NCBI RefSeq assembly: GCF_049650445.1
Contig: NZ_JBASAD010000037.1
Span: 62,001-126,000 of the forward strand
Direction: 5' to 3'
DNA length: 64,000 nucleotides
Source: Castellaniella sp049650445
Lineage (GTDB): Bacteria > Pseudomonadota > Gammaproteobacteria > Burkholderiales > Burkholderiaceae_B
Shown piece by piece: positions 28,770-40,360 of the stretch (within the stretch, counting starts at the first letter, position 1; every line of letters begins with the position of its first letter). A model generated the notes under the pieces. It had not been told where the DNA came from. It searched no databases and saw only the letters and a program-made list of their open reading frames with translations. Both the position numbers and the translations under genes were made by a program.

Positions 28770-29492
28770 ATGTCCCCACCCCGTTTCTTCTGCGAAACCC
28801 CGCTGGACGCCGGCGGACGCATCGAACTGCCGACCGCTCTGGCACATCACGCGCTGCGTGTGCTGCGGCTCACGGACGGCGCCCCCATCGTCCTGTTCGA
28901 CGGCCGGGGCGGCCAGTATCCTGCCGTCCTGCACGTCGAAGGCCGGCATGCCCTGGCCGCCCTGGGCGCGCACGAGGCCGCCGACAGCGAACTGCGCGGT
29001 CGCCTGGTCCTGATCCAGGGGCTGGCCTCGGGCGACAAGATGGACTGGATCGTGGAAAAGGCGGTCGAACTGGGCGTGGCCGAGCTGCGCCCCGTCGCAG
29101 CCGAGCGCAGCGTCCTGCGCCTGTCCGGCCCCCGCCTGGACAAGCGCCTGGCGCATTGGCGCGCCATCGCCCGGGCGGCCAGCGAGCAATGCGGCCGCAA
29201 CCGGCTGATGCTCGTCCACCCGCCCGCGCCGCTGGCGGCCTGCCTGGAGGCGGTGGACGGCCCGGCGCTGTTCTGCCATCCCGAAGGCTTGCTGGATTTC
29301 CGCACGGCCCTGGCGGACGTGCGCGACGGGCTGACGCTGATGGTCGGCCCCGAGGGCGGCTGGTCGCCGGAGGAACTGGCCCTGGCGCAACGCCGGGGCC
29401 TGACGGGCGTGCGCTTCGGCCCCCGGGTGCTGCGCACCGAAACAGCCGGCCTGGCGCTGGCGGCGGCGGCCACGGCACTGCTGGATTGGTAG
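28770..29492 (+). CDS. rsmE: 16S rRNA (uracil(1498)-N(3))-methyltransferase
   Basis: A 240-residue SPOUT methyltransferase. An N-terminal PUA-like part (RFFCETPLDAGGRIELPTAL, HHALRVLRLTDG) is followed by the knotted domain with GLASGDKMDWIVEKAVELGV, LMVGPEGGWSPEEL and RFGPRVLRTETAGLAL, all RsmE signatures. It methylates U1498 in the decoding region of 16S rRNA. The ATG at 28770 is taken because the frame upstream overlaps tkt. A strong hairpin terminator begins at the base after its stop. Confidence 0.95.
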   Translation: MSPPRFFCETPLDAGGRIELPTALAHHALRVLRLTDGAPIVLFDGRGGQYPAVLHVEGRHALAALGAHEAADSELRGRLVLIQGLASGDKMDWIVEKAVELGVAELRPVAAERSVLRLSGPRLDKRLAHWRAIARAASEQCGRNRLMLVHPPAPLAACLEAVDGPALFCHPEGLLDFRTALADVRDGLTLMVGPEGGWSPEELALAQRRGLTGVRFGPRVLRTETAGLALAAAATALLDW

Positions 29493-29520
29493 AAAAAACG
29501 GCGCCGAGGCGCCGTTTTTT
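29493..29520. terminator. bidirectional intrinsic terminator between rsmE and the barstar gene
   Basis: A perfect 12-bp stem, A6 followed by CGGCGC (29493-29504) pairing with GCGCCG and T6 (29509-29520), with loop CGAG. A six-T tract follows the GC stem on both strands, so it can end transcription of rsmE and of the convergent barstar-patatin group. Confidence 0.92.
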
Positions 29521-29537
29521 CTACCCTTGTGGAGAAA

Positions 29538-29999
29538 TCAGGATTCCTCGCGGCCGGAATACGGCGTGGGATCGACGCCCGGCTCGGGCTCGGGATGCGC
29601 GCCGGCATGCTGGATGGCGTAGGCAAAGCGGCGTTCGTTGTTCTGGCCGAATTCCACCACGTCGTTGCACACGGCCTGGATGGCCTGGGCGTCCTCGACC
29701 AGCGCCGGGTCGCCGGAATGCAGGTGCCGGAACCACAGGAACAGGCCCTCCTTCTGGTCGGTCAGCGTGTCGCACAGGCCGTCGTACAGCGCGTCCAGGT
29801 TGCCGCCGAAGTATTCCGGGTAGTCAATGGCCTTGACCACGGCCCGAAGCACCGCGGAACGGTTGCGCGCCCGGTCGCAATCGACGACGAAGGCGGCCAG
29901 ACCGGCCTCGGTCGCAGCTTCCAGGGCTTCCTGTTCGCTCACCGCCTGGGCATCGACGATGCCCTGCGTCAGCATTTTTTTGATCTGGGCCGGACTCAT
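29538..29999 (-). CDS. barstar family ribonuclease-inhibitor-like protein
   Basis: A 153-residue protein with the barstar core from about residue 35: AAFVVDCDRARNRSAVLRAV, DYPEYFGGNLDALYDGLCD (the inhibitor loop with the aromatic and acidic residues that plug a barnase active site) and GLFLWFRHLH. The ATG at 29999 overlaps the patatin stop as ATGA, which decides the start and implies translational coupling; a GTG at 30008 is possible. No barnase-type RNase gene is nearby, so this is a solitary barstar, common in proteobacteria and of unknown target. Confidence 0.88.
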   Translation of the reverse strand: MSPAQIKKMLTQGIVDAQAVSEQEALEAATEAGLAAFVVDCDRARNRSAVLRAVVKAIDYPEYFGGNLDALYDGLCDTLTDQKEGLFLWFRHLHSGDPALVEDAQAIQAVCNDVVEFGQNNERRFAYAIQHAGAHPEPEPGVDPTPYSGREES

Positions 30000-31244
30000 G
30001 CGGACCACTCCTTGAAAAACGCGATGACTTTTTCAGCCTGATTCAAACTGTCTGCCCTGCCCAGCGCAATCAGGCTTCGGGTGTAGCCGGATTCAAACAA
30101 TAAGTAGGACGCCAGTGCGCCACCCCCTGCCTCGATTCTGCGCGGCGAAACGCCCAGTACACGAAACAGGGTGCGCACAGCGCCCGGCAATTCATCCAGA
30201 TGATCCAACGCCAGCTCGTCCAGGGACCGGCTGGGCGCGATCATCAGGGTGTGGATGGGTCGCAGTGACTCGCTTTTTAAACGATTTGCAGGGATTCGTG
30301 CAAGCAGGGCATTGATCCGCTCCATGCGCTCCATGTCCATGGACACGCCATCGAGAAAAATGTTCGACAGCGTGTGCCCCGCAATCTGGGCCAGATTGGG
30401 GTACGGCGGGTCCAGATCACGGATGTCGGGGCTGGTTTCGTCGCTGTAATTGGTGCCGATGACGAAGATGCGCTCGGCCCCCAGATGGATGGCCGGACTG
30501 ATCGGGGCCAGTTGGCGCATCGAGCCGTCGCCGCACCAGAGCGTGCGCCCGCCCATCAGGATGGCGCGTGCGGGAAAGACGAAGGGAATGGCGCTGGAGG
30601 CCATCAGATGGTCCACACCGATCGAACACGTCACGGCACGCCGCAAGGTGCGCGACCAGGGCTGGATGCTCTGCCGGGCCTGATAAAAGGTCAGGTGCTC
30701 ACCCGTGGTGTAGGCCGTCGCCGTGATCGCCAGGGCGCTCAGGTGGCCGCGATCCAGATTGGTCTGCAGGCGGGAAAAGTTCAGGGTGCGGCTCAACAGA
30801 CCGGCCAGGGGCTGATTGTCCAGCAGGGAATGCGGCGCGTAGCGGGACAGTTGCGGCCTGATCCAGCCCAGACCCAGCATGCCCAGCCATTGCAGGCCGG
30901 TCCGCATCAGCCGCGCCGCGTCCGCATAATAAATGTCATGCGTACGCAGCGCCTGCCACAGGTCGCACAGGTGATCGACGGCACGATGCGGCTGGTGGGC
31001 GCGGCAGGCCAGGGCAGCGGCGTTGATGGCCCCCGCCGAGGTGCCGCAAATGATGTCGAAGGGATTACGAAAACCCGGTCTGCGATCCGGGTCCAGCAGT
31101 TCCAGCACGCCCGAGAGCACGCCGGCCTGGTAGGCGGCGCGGGCGCCGCCCCCGGTCATGACCAGGCCGACCCGGAGCCGGCCGCCCGCCCCCGCATCGG
31201 GAGCGCCGGACGTCACCGCAGAGGCGGGCTCGTCCAGCGATTCC

Positions 31245-31270
<26 letters not shown>
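29996..31270 (-). CDS. patatin-like phospholipase family protein
   Basis: A 424-residue lipid acyl hydrolase. The oxyanion loop is GLVMTGGGARAAYQAGVL (about 35-52), the nucleophile elbow GTSAG lies in IICGTSAGAINAAAL, and the catalytic Asp is in LWCGDGSMRQ. There is no signal peptide, so it is probably cytosolic or peripheral on the inner membrane, with phospholipase A activity expected. Its first 26 bases overlap the end of maeB, and its stop overlaps the barstar start, giving a tightly packed maeB-patatin-barstar unit. Confidence 0.9.
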
Positions 31271-33539
<2,269 letters not shown>

Positions 33540-33607
33540 GATAGAAGCAGCCTTGATACGTGATGGTAATGGGCAGGTGTGCTGCCGACCATTCTAGCCG
33601 CTTGCGC

Positions 33608-33631
33608 CGCCCCGCGGCATGGCGCGGGGCG
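33608..33631. terminator. GC-rich hairpin downstream of the FAD-binding protein gene
   Basis: CGCCCCGCG (33608-33616) pairs perfectly with CGCGGGGCG (33623-33631) over a 6-base loop. It lies about 75 bases past the stop of the minus-strand gene at 33706 and upstream of maeB. No T-run follows, so an intrinsic terminator is uncertain. Confidence 0.35.
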
Positions 33632-33705
33632 CATGTGGATCATATGGGCCGGCGCACGCCCCGGCCGCGCGAACGGCACGGGCCGGAAATGCGTGTGAGC
33701 AGGCC

Positions 33706-34611
33706 CTAGAATCGCTGGCCCTGTTCCGGGAAGACGCCGTCGGGGTCGAACAGGGCGCGCACGGCCTGGTCCATGTCCCCCGCCGCCGCATCGGTGCCCG
33801 GACGGTGTCCATAGCGCAGTTCGTAGGGGCGTTCAGCCGGAGACCCGGCGCGTTCGTCGAAGACCAGCCATTCGACCCAGCCCAGTTCACCGCCGTGGCC
33901 CAGCAGCAGATGCGCCAGATTGATGGTGCCGCCGGCCGCCGGCTGCAGCGCGTCCAGCCGGTAGCGGCCATTCCACAGGCCATCGACCCGCAGTTCGTCA
34001 GCGGCGGGCGCCGAGGCGAGTTCGAACAACCGGGGGATCATGCCCTGGACGCGCAGATTGTCCAGCGGTTTGCGGTTGTCCACCCCGAAGGCGCCCAGAT
34101 TGGCCTGGGTGCCATCGGCCAGCAACACCATCGCATGCACCAGGCCGCTGGCGGCCGTGCCGCCACAATCCCAGTCGCAGCCACGCCGGTCGGCCAGCCA
34201 GGCCGCCACCGTCAGATGCGGCGGCTGGTCGCGAAACTGCGGCAGGCCGGCCTGCTCCAGCTCGCCGATCAGGCAGCCAGGCTGCACGAACCACCGCGGA
34301 TCATCCGGCCCCAGGCGCTCGCAGCGCGCCATCGCGGCCCCCGGCTCGACCCACAGCACGGGGCTGTCGTCCAGCCGGTCGGCCAAGGGCATGCCGTCCA
34401 GGGCCAGCGTGACGCCGTGCTCCACGCACAGGGATCGGGCGTGATAAACGTCCTGCATGTGCCCCGGGACCAGCCGGGCGCTGCCGGCTTCCGAGGCAAA
34501 GTCGTATACCGTGCCCTGCGCAACACGGCGCAGGCGCGCCAGAAAGGTTTCCCAGGGGGATCGTTCCGTACGGCGGCCGACCAGGAAGGCACGGCGCGAG
34601 GAAGACTGCAT
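33706..34611 (-). CDS. FAD-binding (VAO-like) domain protein of unknown substrate
   Basis: A 301-residue protein that looks like a shortened member of the vanillyl-alcohol-oxidase FAD family. GTVYDFASEAGSARLVPGHMQD and ARSLCVEHGVTLALDG correspond to the start of an FAD-binding_4 domain. WVEPGAAM and the QPPHLTVAAWLADRRGCDWD segment continue it, and the end ALFDPDGVFPEQGQ resembles the usual C-terminal DP-x-G-x-FNPG motif. It is much shorter than typical members (450-500), so catalytic activity is uncertain. The ATG at 34611 is preferred over the frame's upstream extension. It is divergent from the aminotransferase at 34679. Confidence 0.65.
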   Translation of the reverse strand: MQSSSRRAFLVGRRTERSPWETFLARLRRVAQGTVYDFASEAGSARLVPGHMQDVYHARSLCVEHGVTLALDGMPLADRLDDSPVLWVEPGAAMARCERLGPDDPRWFVQPGCLIGELEQAGLPQFRDQPPHLTVAAWLADRRGCDWDCGGTAASGLVHAMVLLADGTQANLGAFGVDNRKPLDNLRVQGMIPRLFELASAPAADELRVDGLWNGRYRLDALQPAAGGTINLAHLLLGHGGELGWVEWLVFDERAGSPAERPYELRYGHRPGTDAAAGDMDQAVRALFDPDGVFPEQGQRF

Positions 34612-34678
34612 GGCGGGACTCCGGGGGCGAAGGTCTACAATCGGGCTTTCATTCCGAACAGCACTGCAGGGTTGCACG

Positions 34679-35842
34679 ATGGTCCGACTGGCCGACAGAA
34701 CCGAACGCACGGCGCCATTCTACGCCGTAGAAGTCCTGAAACAGGCACAGGCCCTCGCGGCCCAGGGGCGCGACATCATCAGCCTGGGCATCGGCGAACC
34801 CGACTTCACCGCCCCCGCGCGCGTCCTGGAAACCCTGAATCGGGCGGCCGACGCCGGCCTGAGCGGCTACACCGCGCCCGCCGGCATCCCGGCGCTGCGA
34901 GAAGCCATTGCCCACTACTACGGCACGCATTTCGGCGCATCCGTGGACCCGGCCCGCGTCCTGATCACATCGGGCGCCTCAGGCGCCTTGATGCTGGCGG
35001 CAATGGCCCTGATCGATCCGGGCGATGAAGTCCTGATGCCCGACCCGTCCTACCCCGCCAACCGCAATTTCATCACGGCCGCCGGCGGGATCACGCGCCT
35101 GGTGCCGACCACGGCGGAACACCGGTATCAATTGAGCCCGGAGGACATCGACACCCACTGGGGGCCGACCACGCGCGGCGTGCTGATCGCCTCGCCCAGC
35201 AACCCCACCGGCACCTCGATGCCGCGCGAGGCCCTGCGCGACCTGATCGCCGCCGTCCGTGCGCGGGACGGCTTCGTCATCCTGGACGAGATCTACCTGG
35301 GCCTGTATTACGACGAGCCGCCGCACAGCGGCCTGACGCTGGACGATGACCTGCTGGTCATCAACAGCTTCTCGAAATACTTCCACATGACGGGCTGGCG
35401 GCTGGGCTGGCTGATCGCGCCCGAATCCATGATGCCCGCCCTGGAGCGTCTGGGCGCCAGCCTGGCGATCTGCGCTCCGGCGCTGGCCCAGCATGCGGCG
35501 CTCAGTTGCTTCGAACCCGAGGTCATGCAGATCTACGAGCACCGGCGCCTGTCCTTCAAGGAACGGCGCGACTTTCTGCTGCCCGCCTTCGAACGCCTGG
35601 GCCTGCGCGTGCCTGCCGCCCCGGACGGTGCTTTCTACATTTTTTCCGACATCCGCGAACTGGACATGGACAGCACGGAATTCTGCCGGCGCCTGCTGCA
35701 CGAAGCCGGGGTCGCCGCCGTGCCGGGGCTGGACTTCGGCCAGGCCCATGCCCGGCATACCGTGCGATTTTCCTACGCCACCGGCCTGGACCGCCTGCAT
35801 GAGGCCATCGACCGGATGGCGACGTTCCTGGGGAACCGCTAG
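34679..35842 (+). CDS. PLP-dependent aminotransferase (class I/II)
   Basis: A 387-residue fold-type I enzyme. ISLGIGEPDFTAPARV and GYTAPAGIPALREAIA begin the large domain, ASPSNPTGT carries the carboxylate-binding Asn, VILDEIYLGLYYD the cofactor Asp/Tyr, and NSFSKYFHMTGWRLGW the Schiff-base lysine. The C-terminal arginine is likely in RHTVRFSYA. It resembles aspartate/aromatic-type aminotransferases (AspC/YugH-like); the amino donor is not certain. AGGG lies before the ATG at 34679. It is divergent from the FAD-binding protein gene. Confidence 0.92.
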   Translation: MVRLADRTERTAPFYAVEVLKQAQALAAQGRDIISLGIGEPDFTAPARVLETLNRAADAGLSGYTAPAGIPALREAIAHYYGTHFGASVDPARVLITSGASGALMLAAMALIDPGDEVLMPDPSYPANRNFITAAGGITRLVPTTAEHRYQLSPEDIDTHWGPTTRGVLIASPSNPTGTSMPREALRDLIAAVRARDGFVILDEIYLGLYYDEPPHSGLTLDDDLLVINSFSKYFHMTGWRLGWLIAPESMMPALERLGASLAICAPALAQHAALSCFEPEVMQIYEHRRLSFKERRDFLLPAFERLGLRVPAAPDGAFYIFSDIRELDMDSTEFCRRLLHEAGVAAVPGLDFGQAHARHTVRFSYATGLDRLHEAIDRMATFLGNR

Positions 35843-35868
35843 CCCCTCGGCCCAAGCCCGCCCGGCAC

Positions 35869-36777
35869 TCAGTCCTTGGGCGGAAGCCCCGAGGCCAGGG
35901 CGATGCGGCGGCGTTCCGCCAGCACCCGGGCGCCATAGCCGCCATCACTGGGCCCGGTCGCGCCGACATAGCAGGCCAGGCCGCCCTCGATGCCGCCCCG
36001 CCGGCGGACGCAATCGGCCAGGATCTGCGCCCCGACGCGGATGTTGACCACCGGATCGAACGCCGCCGCCGACCCGCCACTGGGCCGCAGCTTTTCCCGG
36101 TGCACTCTGGTCATGACCTGCATCAGGCCCTGGGCGCCCACGGCGCTCTCGACGAAAGGGTTGTAGCGCGACTCGATGGCGATCACGGCCAGCAGCAACT
36201 GCGGGTCCAGCTTCTGCTCGCGCCCCACCTCGAAAGCGGTTCGGATCAGGGCGCCCGCCACGCTATTGGCAATGCGATATTTGCGCGCCAGATAGCTGCG
36301 CAGCGCATGCAACTGAGATTGGGTCACGCCCTGGATCGGCTGATCGCGCAGGCTGGCCGCCAGGGCGCCGGCGAAGGTCATGCGCCCGGTCTCGGCCACA
36401 GCCGCCGGGTTGGCCTGGGCCGTCTGACCAGGCTGTCCGGATTGATCCGCCGGCTTCGCCTCGGTGCCAGCAGCAGTGTCAGTGTTAGGGGCCGGCACAG
36501 CGGCCGCGTCCGGCGCCCGGGCCGTCGGCGGCAGCGCCCAATCCGACACCTCGCCCTCGTCGTAGGCGGTATCGCCGGCACCATCGGCCTGGAACATCGC
36601 CAGCACGACCTCGTGCAACTGCTGCGACTGCTGGCGCATGGATGGCAGCACCAGGCTCAGGCCCAGCGTGGTGAGCACGGCCAGCCCCAGGTAAATGGCG
36701 CTGACGTGAACGAATTCTCCGACGGGCCGCAGCACGGCATGCACGCCGTGCCACAGCTGTTCAGGCACGGAGCGCAT
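35869..36777 (-). CDS. lytic transglycosylase (SLT domain) with N-terminal membrane anchor
   Basis: A 302-residue peptidoglycan lytic transglycosylase. A hydrophobic segment at 22-45 (VSAIYLGLAVLTTLGLSLVLP) anchors it in the inner membrane. A Pro/Ala-rich linker (about 75-125) leads to the SLT domain at 180-285 with the catalytic glutamate in AVIAIESRYNPFVESAVGA and then QGLMQVM. GGAGGT precedes the ATG at 36777 closely. It is divergent from ubiD. It cleaves glycan strands to anhydromuramyl products. Confidence 0.9.
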   Translation of the reverse strand: MRSVPEQLWHGVHAVLRPVGEFVHVSAIYLGLAVLTTLGLSLVLPSMRQQSQQLHEVVLAMFQADGAGDTAYDEGEVSDWALPPTARAPDAAAVPAPNTDTAAGTEAKPADQSGQPGQTAQANPAAVAETGRMTFAGALAASLRDQPIQGVTQSQLHALRSYLARKYRIANSVAGALIRTAFEVGREQKLDPQLLLAVIAIESRYNPFVESAVGAQGLMQVMTRVHREKLRPSGGSAAAFDPVVNIRVGAQILADCVRRRGGIEGGLACYVGATGPSDGGYGARVLAERRRIALASGLPPKD

Positions 36778-36857
36778 GAGCACCTCCGGAAACCGCCCGG
36801 GCGGGGGGAATGGTAATCTTGGGCACGACGCCACTGTAACCGATCAACGACACTGCC

Positions 36858-38402
36858 GTGAAATACCGCGACCTCCGGGACTTCATCTCCCAACTCGAAC
36901 GCCAGGGCCAGCTCAAACGCATCGCGCACCCCGTTTCCACCGCCCTGGAAATGACCGAAATCAGCGACCGGGTCCTGCGGGCCGCTGGTCCTGCCCTGCT
37001 GTTCGAACACCCGACGCACGCCGGCCAGGCCTGCGGCACCCCGGTGCTGACCAATCTGTTCGGCACGCCCCAGCGCGTCGCCTGGGGCATGGGCGCCGAA
37101 GACGTCTCCGCCCTGCGCGAGACCGGCGAGCTGCTGGCCTCGCTGCGCGAGCCCACGCCGCCCCAGGGCATGCGCGATGCCCTGTCCAAGGTCTCCATGC
37201 TGAAGGCGGCCCTGTGGGACATGAACCCCCGGCAGTTGCGCGCCCCGCCCTGCCAGGAAGTCGTCATCGAGGCCCAGGACGTGGACCTGAACGCCCTGCC
37301 TCTGCAAAGCTGCTGGCCGGGAGACGTGGCCCCGCTGCTGACCTGGGGTCTGGTGATCACGCGCGGCCCGCGCGCGCGCCGCCAGAATCTGGGCATCTAC
37401 CGCCAGCAACTGATCGGCCGCAACAAGCTCATCATGCGCTGGCTGTCGCATCGCGGCGGCGCGCTGGATTTCCGCGACCACGCTCTGGCCCACCCCGGCG
37501 AGCCCTTCCCGATCGCAGTCGCGCTGGGCGCCGACCCCGCCACCACGCTGGCGGCCGTCACCCCCATTCCCGACAGCCTGTCTGAATATCAGTTCGCCGG
37601 CCTGTTGCGCGGTTCCCGCACCGAACTGGCGCCCGCGCTGGGCAGCGGCCTGTCGGTGCCGGCCCACGCCGAAATCATCCTCGAAGGCCACATCCTGCCG
37701 GCCTCGGACCCGCGCGCGCGGCGCCCCGACGTGCCCGAAGGGGTCGCCCCGCCGCCGGACACCGGCTACGAGATGGCCCTGGAAGGCCCGTACGGCGATC
37801 ACACCGGCTACTACAACGAACAGGACTGGTTCCCGGTCTTCACGGTCGAGCGCATCACCCATCGACGCAATCCCATCTATCACAGCACGTATACCGGCAA
37901 ACCGCCCGACGAACCCGCCGTCCTGGGCGTGGCCCTGAACGAGGTCTTCGTGCCGCTGCTCAAGCGCCAGTTCCCTGAAATCGTGGACTTCCACCTGCCG
38001 CCCGAAGGCTGCAGCTACCGTCTGGCCGTGGTCTCGATCCGCAAGCAGTATCCAGGCCACGCCAAGCGCATCCTGTTCGGCCTGTGGAGCGTGCTGCGCC
38101 AGTTCATGTACACCAAGTTCATCGTGGTCGTGGACGAGGACATCGATCCCCGGCAATGGTCCGAGGTCATCTGGGCCATGACCACGCGCATGGATCCGGT
38201 GCGCGACACCCTGCTGGTGGACAACACGCCGATCGACTACCTGGACTTCGCCTCGCCCGTCTCCGGCCTGGGCGGCAAGATGGGGCTGGATGCAACCAAT
38301 AAATGGCCGGGCGAGACGGACCGGGAATGGGGCCGCCCGATCCAGATGGCGCCCGAGGTCAAGCAGCGCGTGGACGAAATGTGGGACAGCCTAGGTCTGT
38401 AG
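36858..38402 (+). CDS. ubiD: 4-hydroxy-3-polyprenylbenzoate decarboxylase
   Basis: A 514-residue UbiD family enzyme using prenylated FMN in ubiquinone synthesis. MKYRDLRDFISQLERQGQLK is the normal N-terminus, here with a GTG start at 36858. Family landmarks are GIYRQQLIGRNKLIMRWLSH (with the downstream RGG), PEGVAPPPDTGYEMALEGP and the acidic catalytic region VVVDEDIDPRQWSEVIWAM. Length matches E. coli UbiD (497). It needs UbiX for its cofactor, which is not in the window. Confidence 0.96.
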   Translation: MKYRDLRDFISQLERQGQLKRIAHPVSTALEMTEISDRVLRAAGPALLFEHPTHAGQACGTPVLTNLFGTPQRVAWGMGAEDVSALRETGELLASLREPTPPQGMRDALSKVSMLKAALWDMNPRQLRAPPCQEVVIEAQDVDLNALPLQSCWPGDVAPLLTWGLVITRGPRARRQNLGIYRQQLIGRNKLIMRWLSHRGGALDFRDHALAHPGEPFPIAVALGADPATTLAAVTPIPDSLSEYQFAGLLRGSRTELAPALGSGLSVPAHAEIILEGHILPASDPRARRPDVPEGVAPPPDTGYEMALEGPYGDHTGYYNEQDWFPVFTVERITHRRNPIYHSTYTGKPPDEPAVLGVALNEVFVPLLKRQFPEIVDFHLPPEGCSYRLAVVSIRKQYPGHAKRILFGLWSVLRQFMYTKFIVVVDEDIDPRQWSEVIWAMTTRMDPVRDTLLVDNTPIDYLDFASPVSGLGGKMGLDATNKWPGETDREWGRPIQMAPEVKQRVDEMWDSLGL

Positions 38403-38403
38403 C

Positions 38404-38772
38404 TCAGGCATCCGGATCGCGGCTCCGGCGCTTGCCCAGCCACACCAGGCCGGCGATCAGGGCCGTCTTCAGGGCGATGCCGCGCCGCTGGCGGTTGGTC
38501 ACCACCGAGGTCAGCAGGGACAGCAGCACGGGATAGCGGCGCAGGGCCTGCAGTCCGCCGCCCAGCCAGCCCAGGCCGAACGATCCCAGGCGGTCGCGCA
38601 CCTGGGCCGCCAGGGCCTCCGGCCGCAATTCGCCGGCCAGCCGGCAGGCACCGCGCCGGACGGCCAGGCGTTCGTAACCGGCACGCATGCGCAGCAGCTC
38701 GATGCGCATGCGGCGATCCGCAGCGGATTCTCGCTTGGGGCGGCCTGGGCGATCTCCGAGACGTGTGCTCAT
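38404..38772 (-). CDS. small hypothetical membrane-associated protein, last gene of a YqjD/YqjE-like group
   Basis: A 122-residue basic protein (many Arg) with a weak hydrophobic segment near the C-terminus (GIALKTALIAGLVWLGKRR). Its start overlaps the stop of the holin-family gene by four bases (ATGA), so the two are coupled. Position and charge resemble YqjK in the yqjD-yqjE-yqjK set, but sequence similarity cannot be claimed. Function unknown. Confidence 0.6.
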   Translation of the reverse strand: MSTRLGDRPGRPKRESAADRRMRIELLRMRAGYERLAVRRGACRLAGELRPEALAAQVRDRLGSFGLGWLGGGLQALRRYPVLLSLLTSVVTNRQRRGIALKTALIAGLVWLGKRRSRDPDA

Positions 38773-39215
38773 AAATCCCCCGTGCGGCCTGCGTCCACGT
38801 CGCGGCCTGCATGCCGCTCCGATTCGTCTGGCACAGGGCCGTCCGCAAGGACGGCCCTGAGTCCCGCCTCATCCTCGCGCAGCACCTCGACCGTCACGGA
38901 GAACGGGTCCGGATCGTGTTTCAAGCGATGGATCAGCCAGCCGGCCAGCCCCCCGCCCAGCACTGCATACAACAGCGCCAGCAGGCCCAGGGCCAGAAAA
39001 CGGGATTCGGTCGGCCAGAAATACAGCGCCAGGGCCAGCGTGGCCACCAGCAGCGCCAGCAGCAGAAAAACGGCCGCCGCCAGCAGCGCCGCCAGGCGTA
39101 ACAACAGGCGGTCGCCGGCGTCCCGGGCCTCCAGCCCGAAAAGTTCCAGGCGCGTGCCGGCCAAGGCGGCCAACTGGGCGGCCAGGTCGGAGAACGCGCG
39201 GCTGATCGGTCCCAT
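38769..39215 (-). CDS. phage holin family (YqjE/DUF1469-like) membrane protein
   Basis: A 148-residue protein with an amphipathic start (RAFSDLAAQLAALAGTRLEL), then two adjacent transmembrane helices (LLRLAALLAAAVFLLLALL and FLALGLLALLYAVLGGGLAGW). This is the layout of the chromosomal holin superfamily III / YqjE proteins. Despite the family name there is no phage context. It follows the DUF883 gene by 11 bases and is probably an inner-membrane partner of it. Confidence 0.8.
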   Translation of the reverse strand: MGPISRAFSDLAAQLAALAGTRLELFGLEARDAGDRLLLRLAALLAAAVFLLLALLVATLALALYFWPTESRFLALGLLALLYAVLGGGLAGWLIHRLKHDPDPFSVTVEVLREDEAGLRAVLADGPVPDESERHAGRDVDAGRTGDL

Positions 39216-39226
39216 GAGGATCAGAA

Positions 39227-39550
39227 TCAGCGGCGGGACAGCAGCGCGCCCAGCAGCAGACCGGCCACGCCGGCGATCCCGACAGCCTTCCAGGGATTGG
39301 CCTGGACGTATTCGTCGGTGTCATGAGCGACCTTGCGCCCCTGCTCCATCAGGCTGGCCTGGGTTTCGGACAGGGCCTCGCGCCCCTTATCCAGCGCCGT
39401 CAGCGCCCGGGCGCGCAGGTCGGCGGCCTTGTCCCCCGTGGCATCGGCCGCCTCGCGCAAGAGTTTTTCGGCCTGATCCAGACTGGACTTCAGGTCTTCA
39501 ATCAACGCGTCTCCCGCGGATTGAGTGGCGATTTGCTTGCGAGTGGCCAT
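39227..39550 (-). CDS. DUF883 family protein (ElaB/YqjD-like ribosome- and membrane-associated)
   Basis: A 107-residue protein with a long heptad-rich helix (LIEDLKSSLDQAEKLLREAA through LSETQASLMEQG) and the typical DEYVQANPWKAVGIAGVAG membrane helix ending in LLSRR. ElaB/YqjD proteins bind stationary-phase ribosomes to the inner membrane. GGAG precedes the ATG at 39550. First gene of a three-gene group with the holin-family and YqjK-like genes. Confidence 0.9.
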   Translation of the reverse strand: MATRKQIATQSAGDALIEDLKSSLDQAEKLLREAADATGDKAADLRARALTALDKGREALSETQASLMEQGRKVAHDTDEYVQANPWKAVGIAGVAGLLLGALLSRR

Positions 39551-39657
39551 GGACAACTCCTGTCAAACGGAATAAGGAACCTTCATCCTACATGATCCGG
39601 GAAAACCCGATGTATCAAAACATGAGACGCATGCGGCAGATCAAGACCGCAACCCCA

Positions 39658-40296
39658 TCAATCCGTCTTCTGGCGCGTACCGAAGATGCGGTCCCCGGCA
39701 TCGCCCAGACCGGGGATGATATAGCCGTGCTCGTTCAAGTGATCGTCGATGGAGGCGGTGTAGATGTGCACGTCGGGATGGGCGCGCTCGACGGCCGCGA
39801 TGCCTTCGGGCGCAGCCACCAGCACCAGGGCACGCACGGTGCGGGCGCCGGCCTGCTTGAGCATGTTGATGGTGGCCACCATGGACCCGCCCGTGGCAAG
39901 CATGGGATCGACGATCAGCGCCAGACGCTGGTCCAACTGGCCGACGAGCTTTTCCAGGTAGGGCTGGGCCTGCAGAGTTTCCTCGTTGCGCGCGATGCCC
40001 ACCGCGCTGACCTTGGCGCCCGGAATCAGCGTCAGCACGCCGTCCAGCATGCCGATACCGGCGCGCAGGATGGGCACCACGGTGACTTTTTTCCCGGCCA
40101 GCTTCTCGACGTCGATCTCGCCCGCCCAGCCGTTGATGCGCGCGGGCTCCAGCGGCAGGTCCTTCGTGGCCTCGTAGGTCAGCAGCGCACCAATCTCCTG
40201 AGCCATTTCGCGGAAATTCTTGGTGCTGAGGTCCGCCCGCCGCATCAGGCCCAGCTTGTGACGGATCAGGGGATGGCGGATTTCATGAATGGGCAT
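39658..40296 (-). CDS. upp: uracil phosphoribosyltransferase
   Basis: A 212-residue pyrimidine-salvage enzyme making UMP from uracil and PRPP. MPIHEIRHPLIRHKLGLMR is the usual N-terminus, the PRPP loop is DPMLATGGSM, and the uracil-binding C-terminus is EHGYIIPGLGDAGDRIFGT. The ATG at 40296 is fixed by homology; the frame is open upstream to 40404. It marks the left border of the catabolic island. Confidence 0.97.
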   Translation of the reverse strand: MPIHEIRHPLIRHKLGLMRRADLSTKNFREMAQEIGALLTYEATKDLPLEPARINGWAGEIDVEKLAGKKVTVVPILRAGIGMLDGVLTLIPGAKVSAVGIARNEETLQAQPYLEKLVGQLDQRLALIVDPMLATGGSMVATINMLKQAGARTVRALVLVAAPEGIAAVERAHPDVHIYTASIDDHLNEHGYIIPGLGDAGDRIFGTRQKTD

Positions 40297-40360
40297 GGCG
40301 GCTCGATCGTCCAGGACAGGTTGGCATGCAGTGTAACTCGCCGGACACCAGGCCAGGCCC

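Noticed and set aside
38769..39215. Prophage remnant suggested by the holin family name
   Set aside because: The protein is the chromosomal YqjE-like type, next to a DUF883 gene, with no other phage gene nearby.
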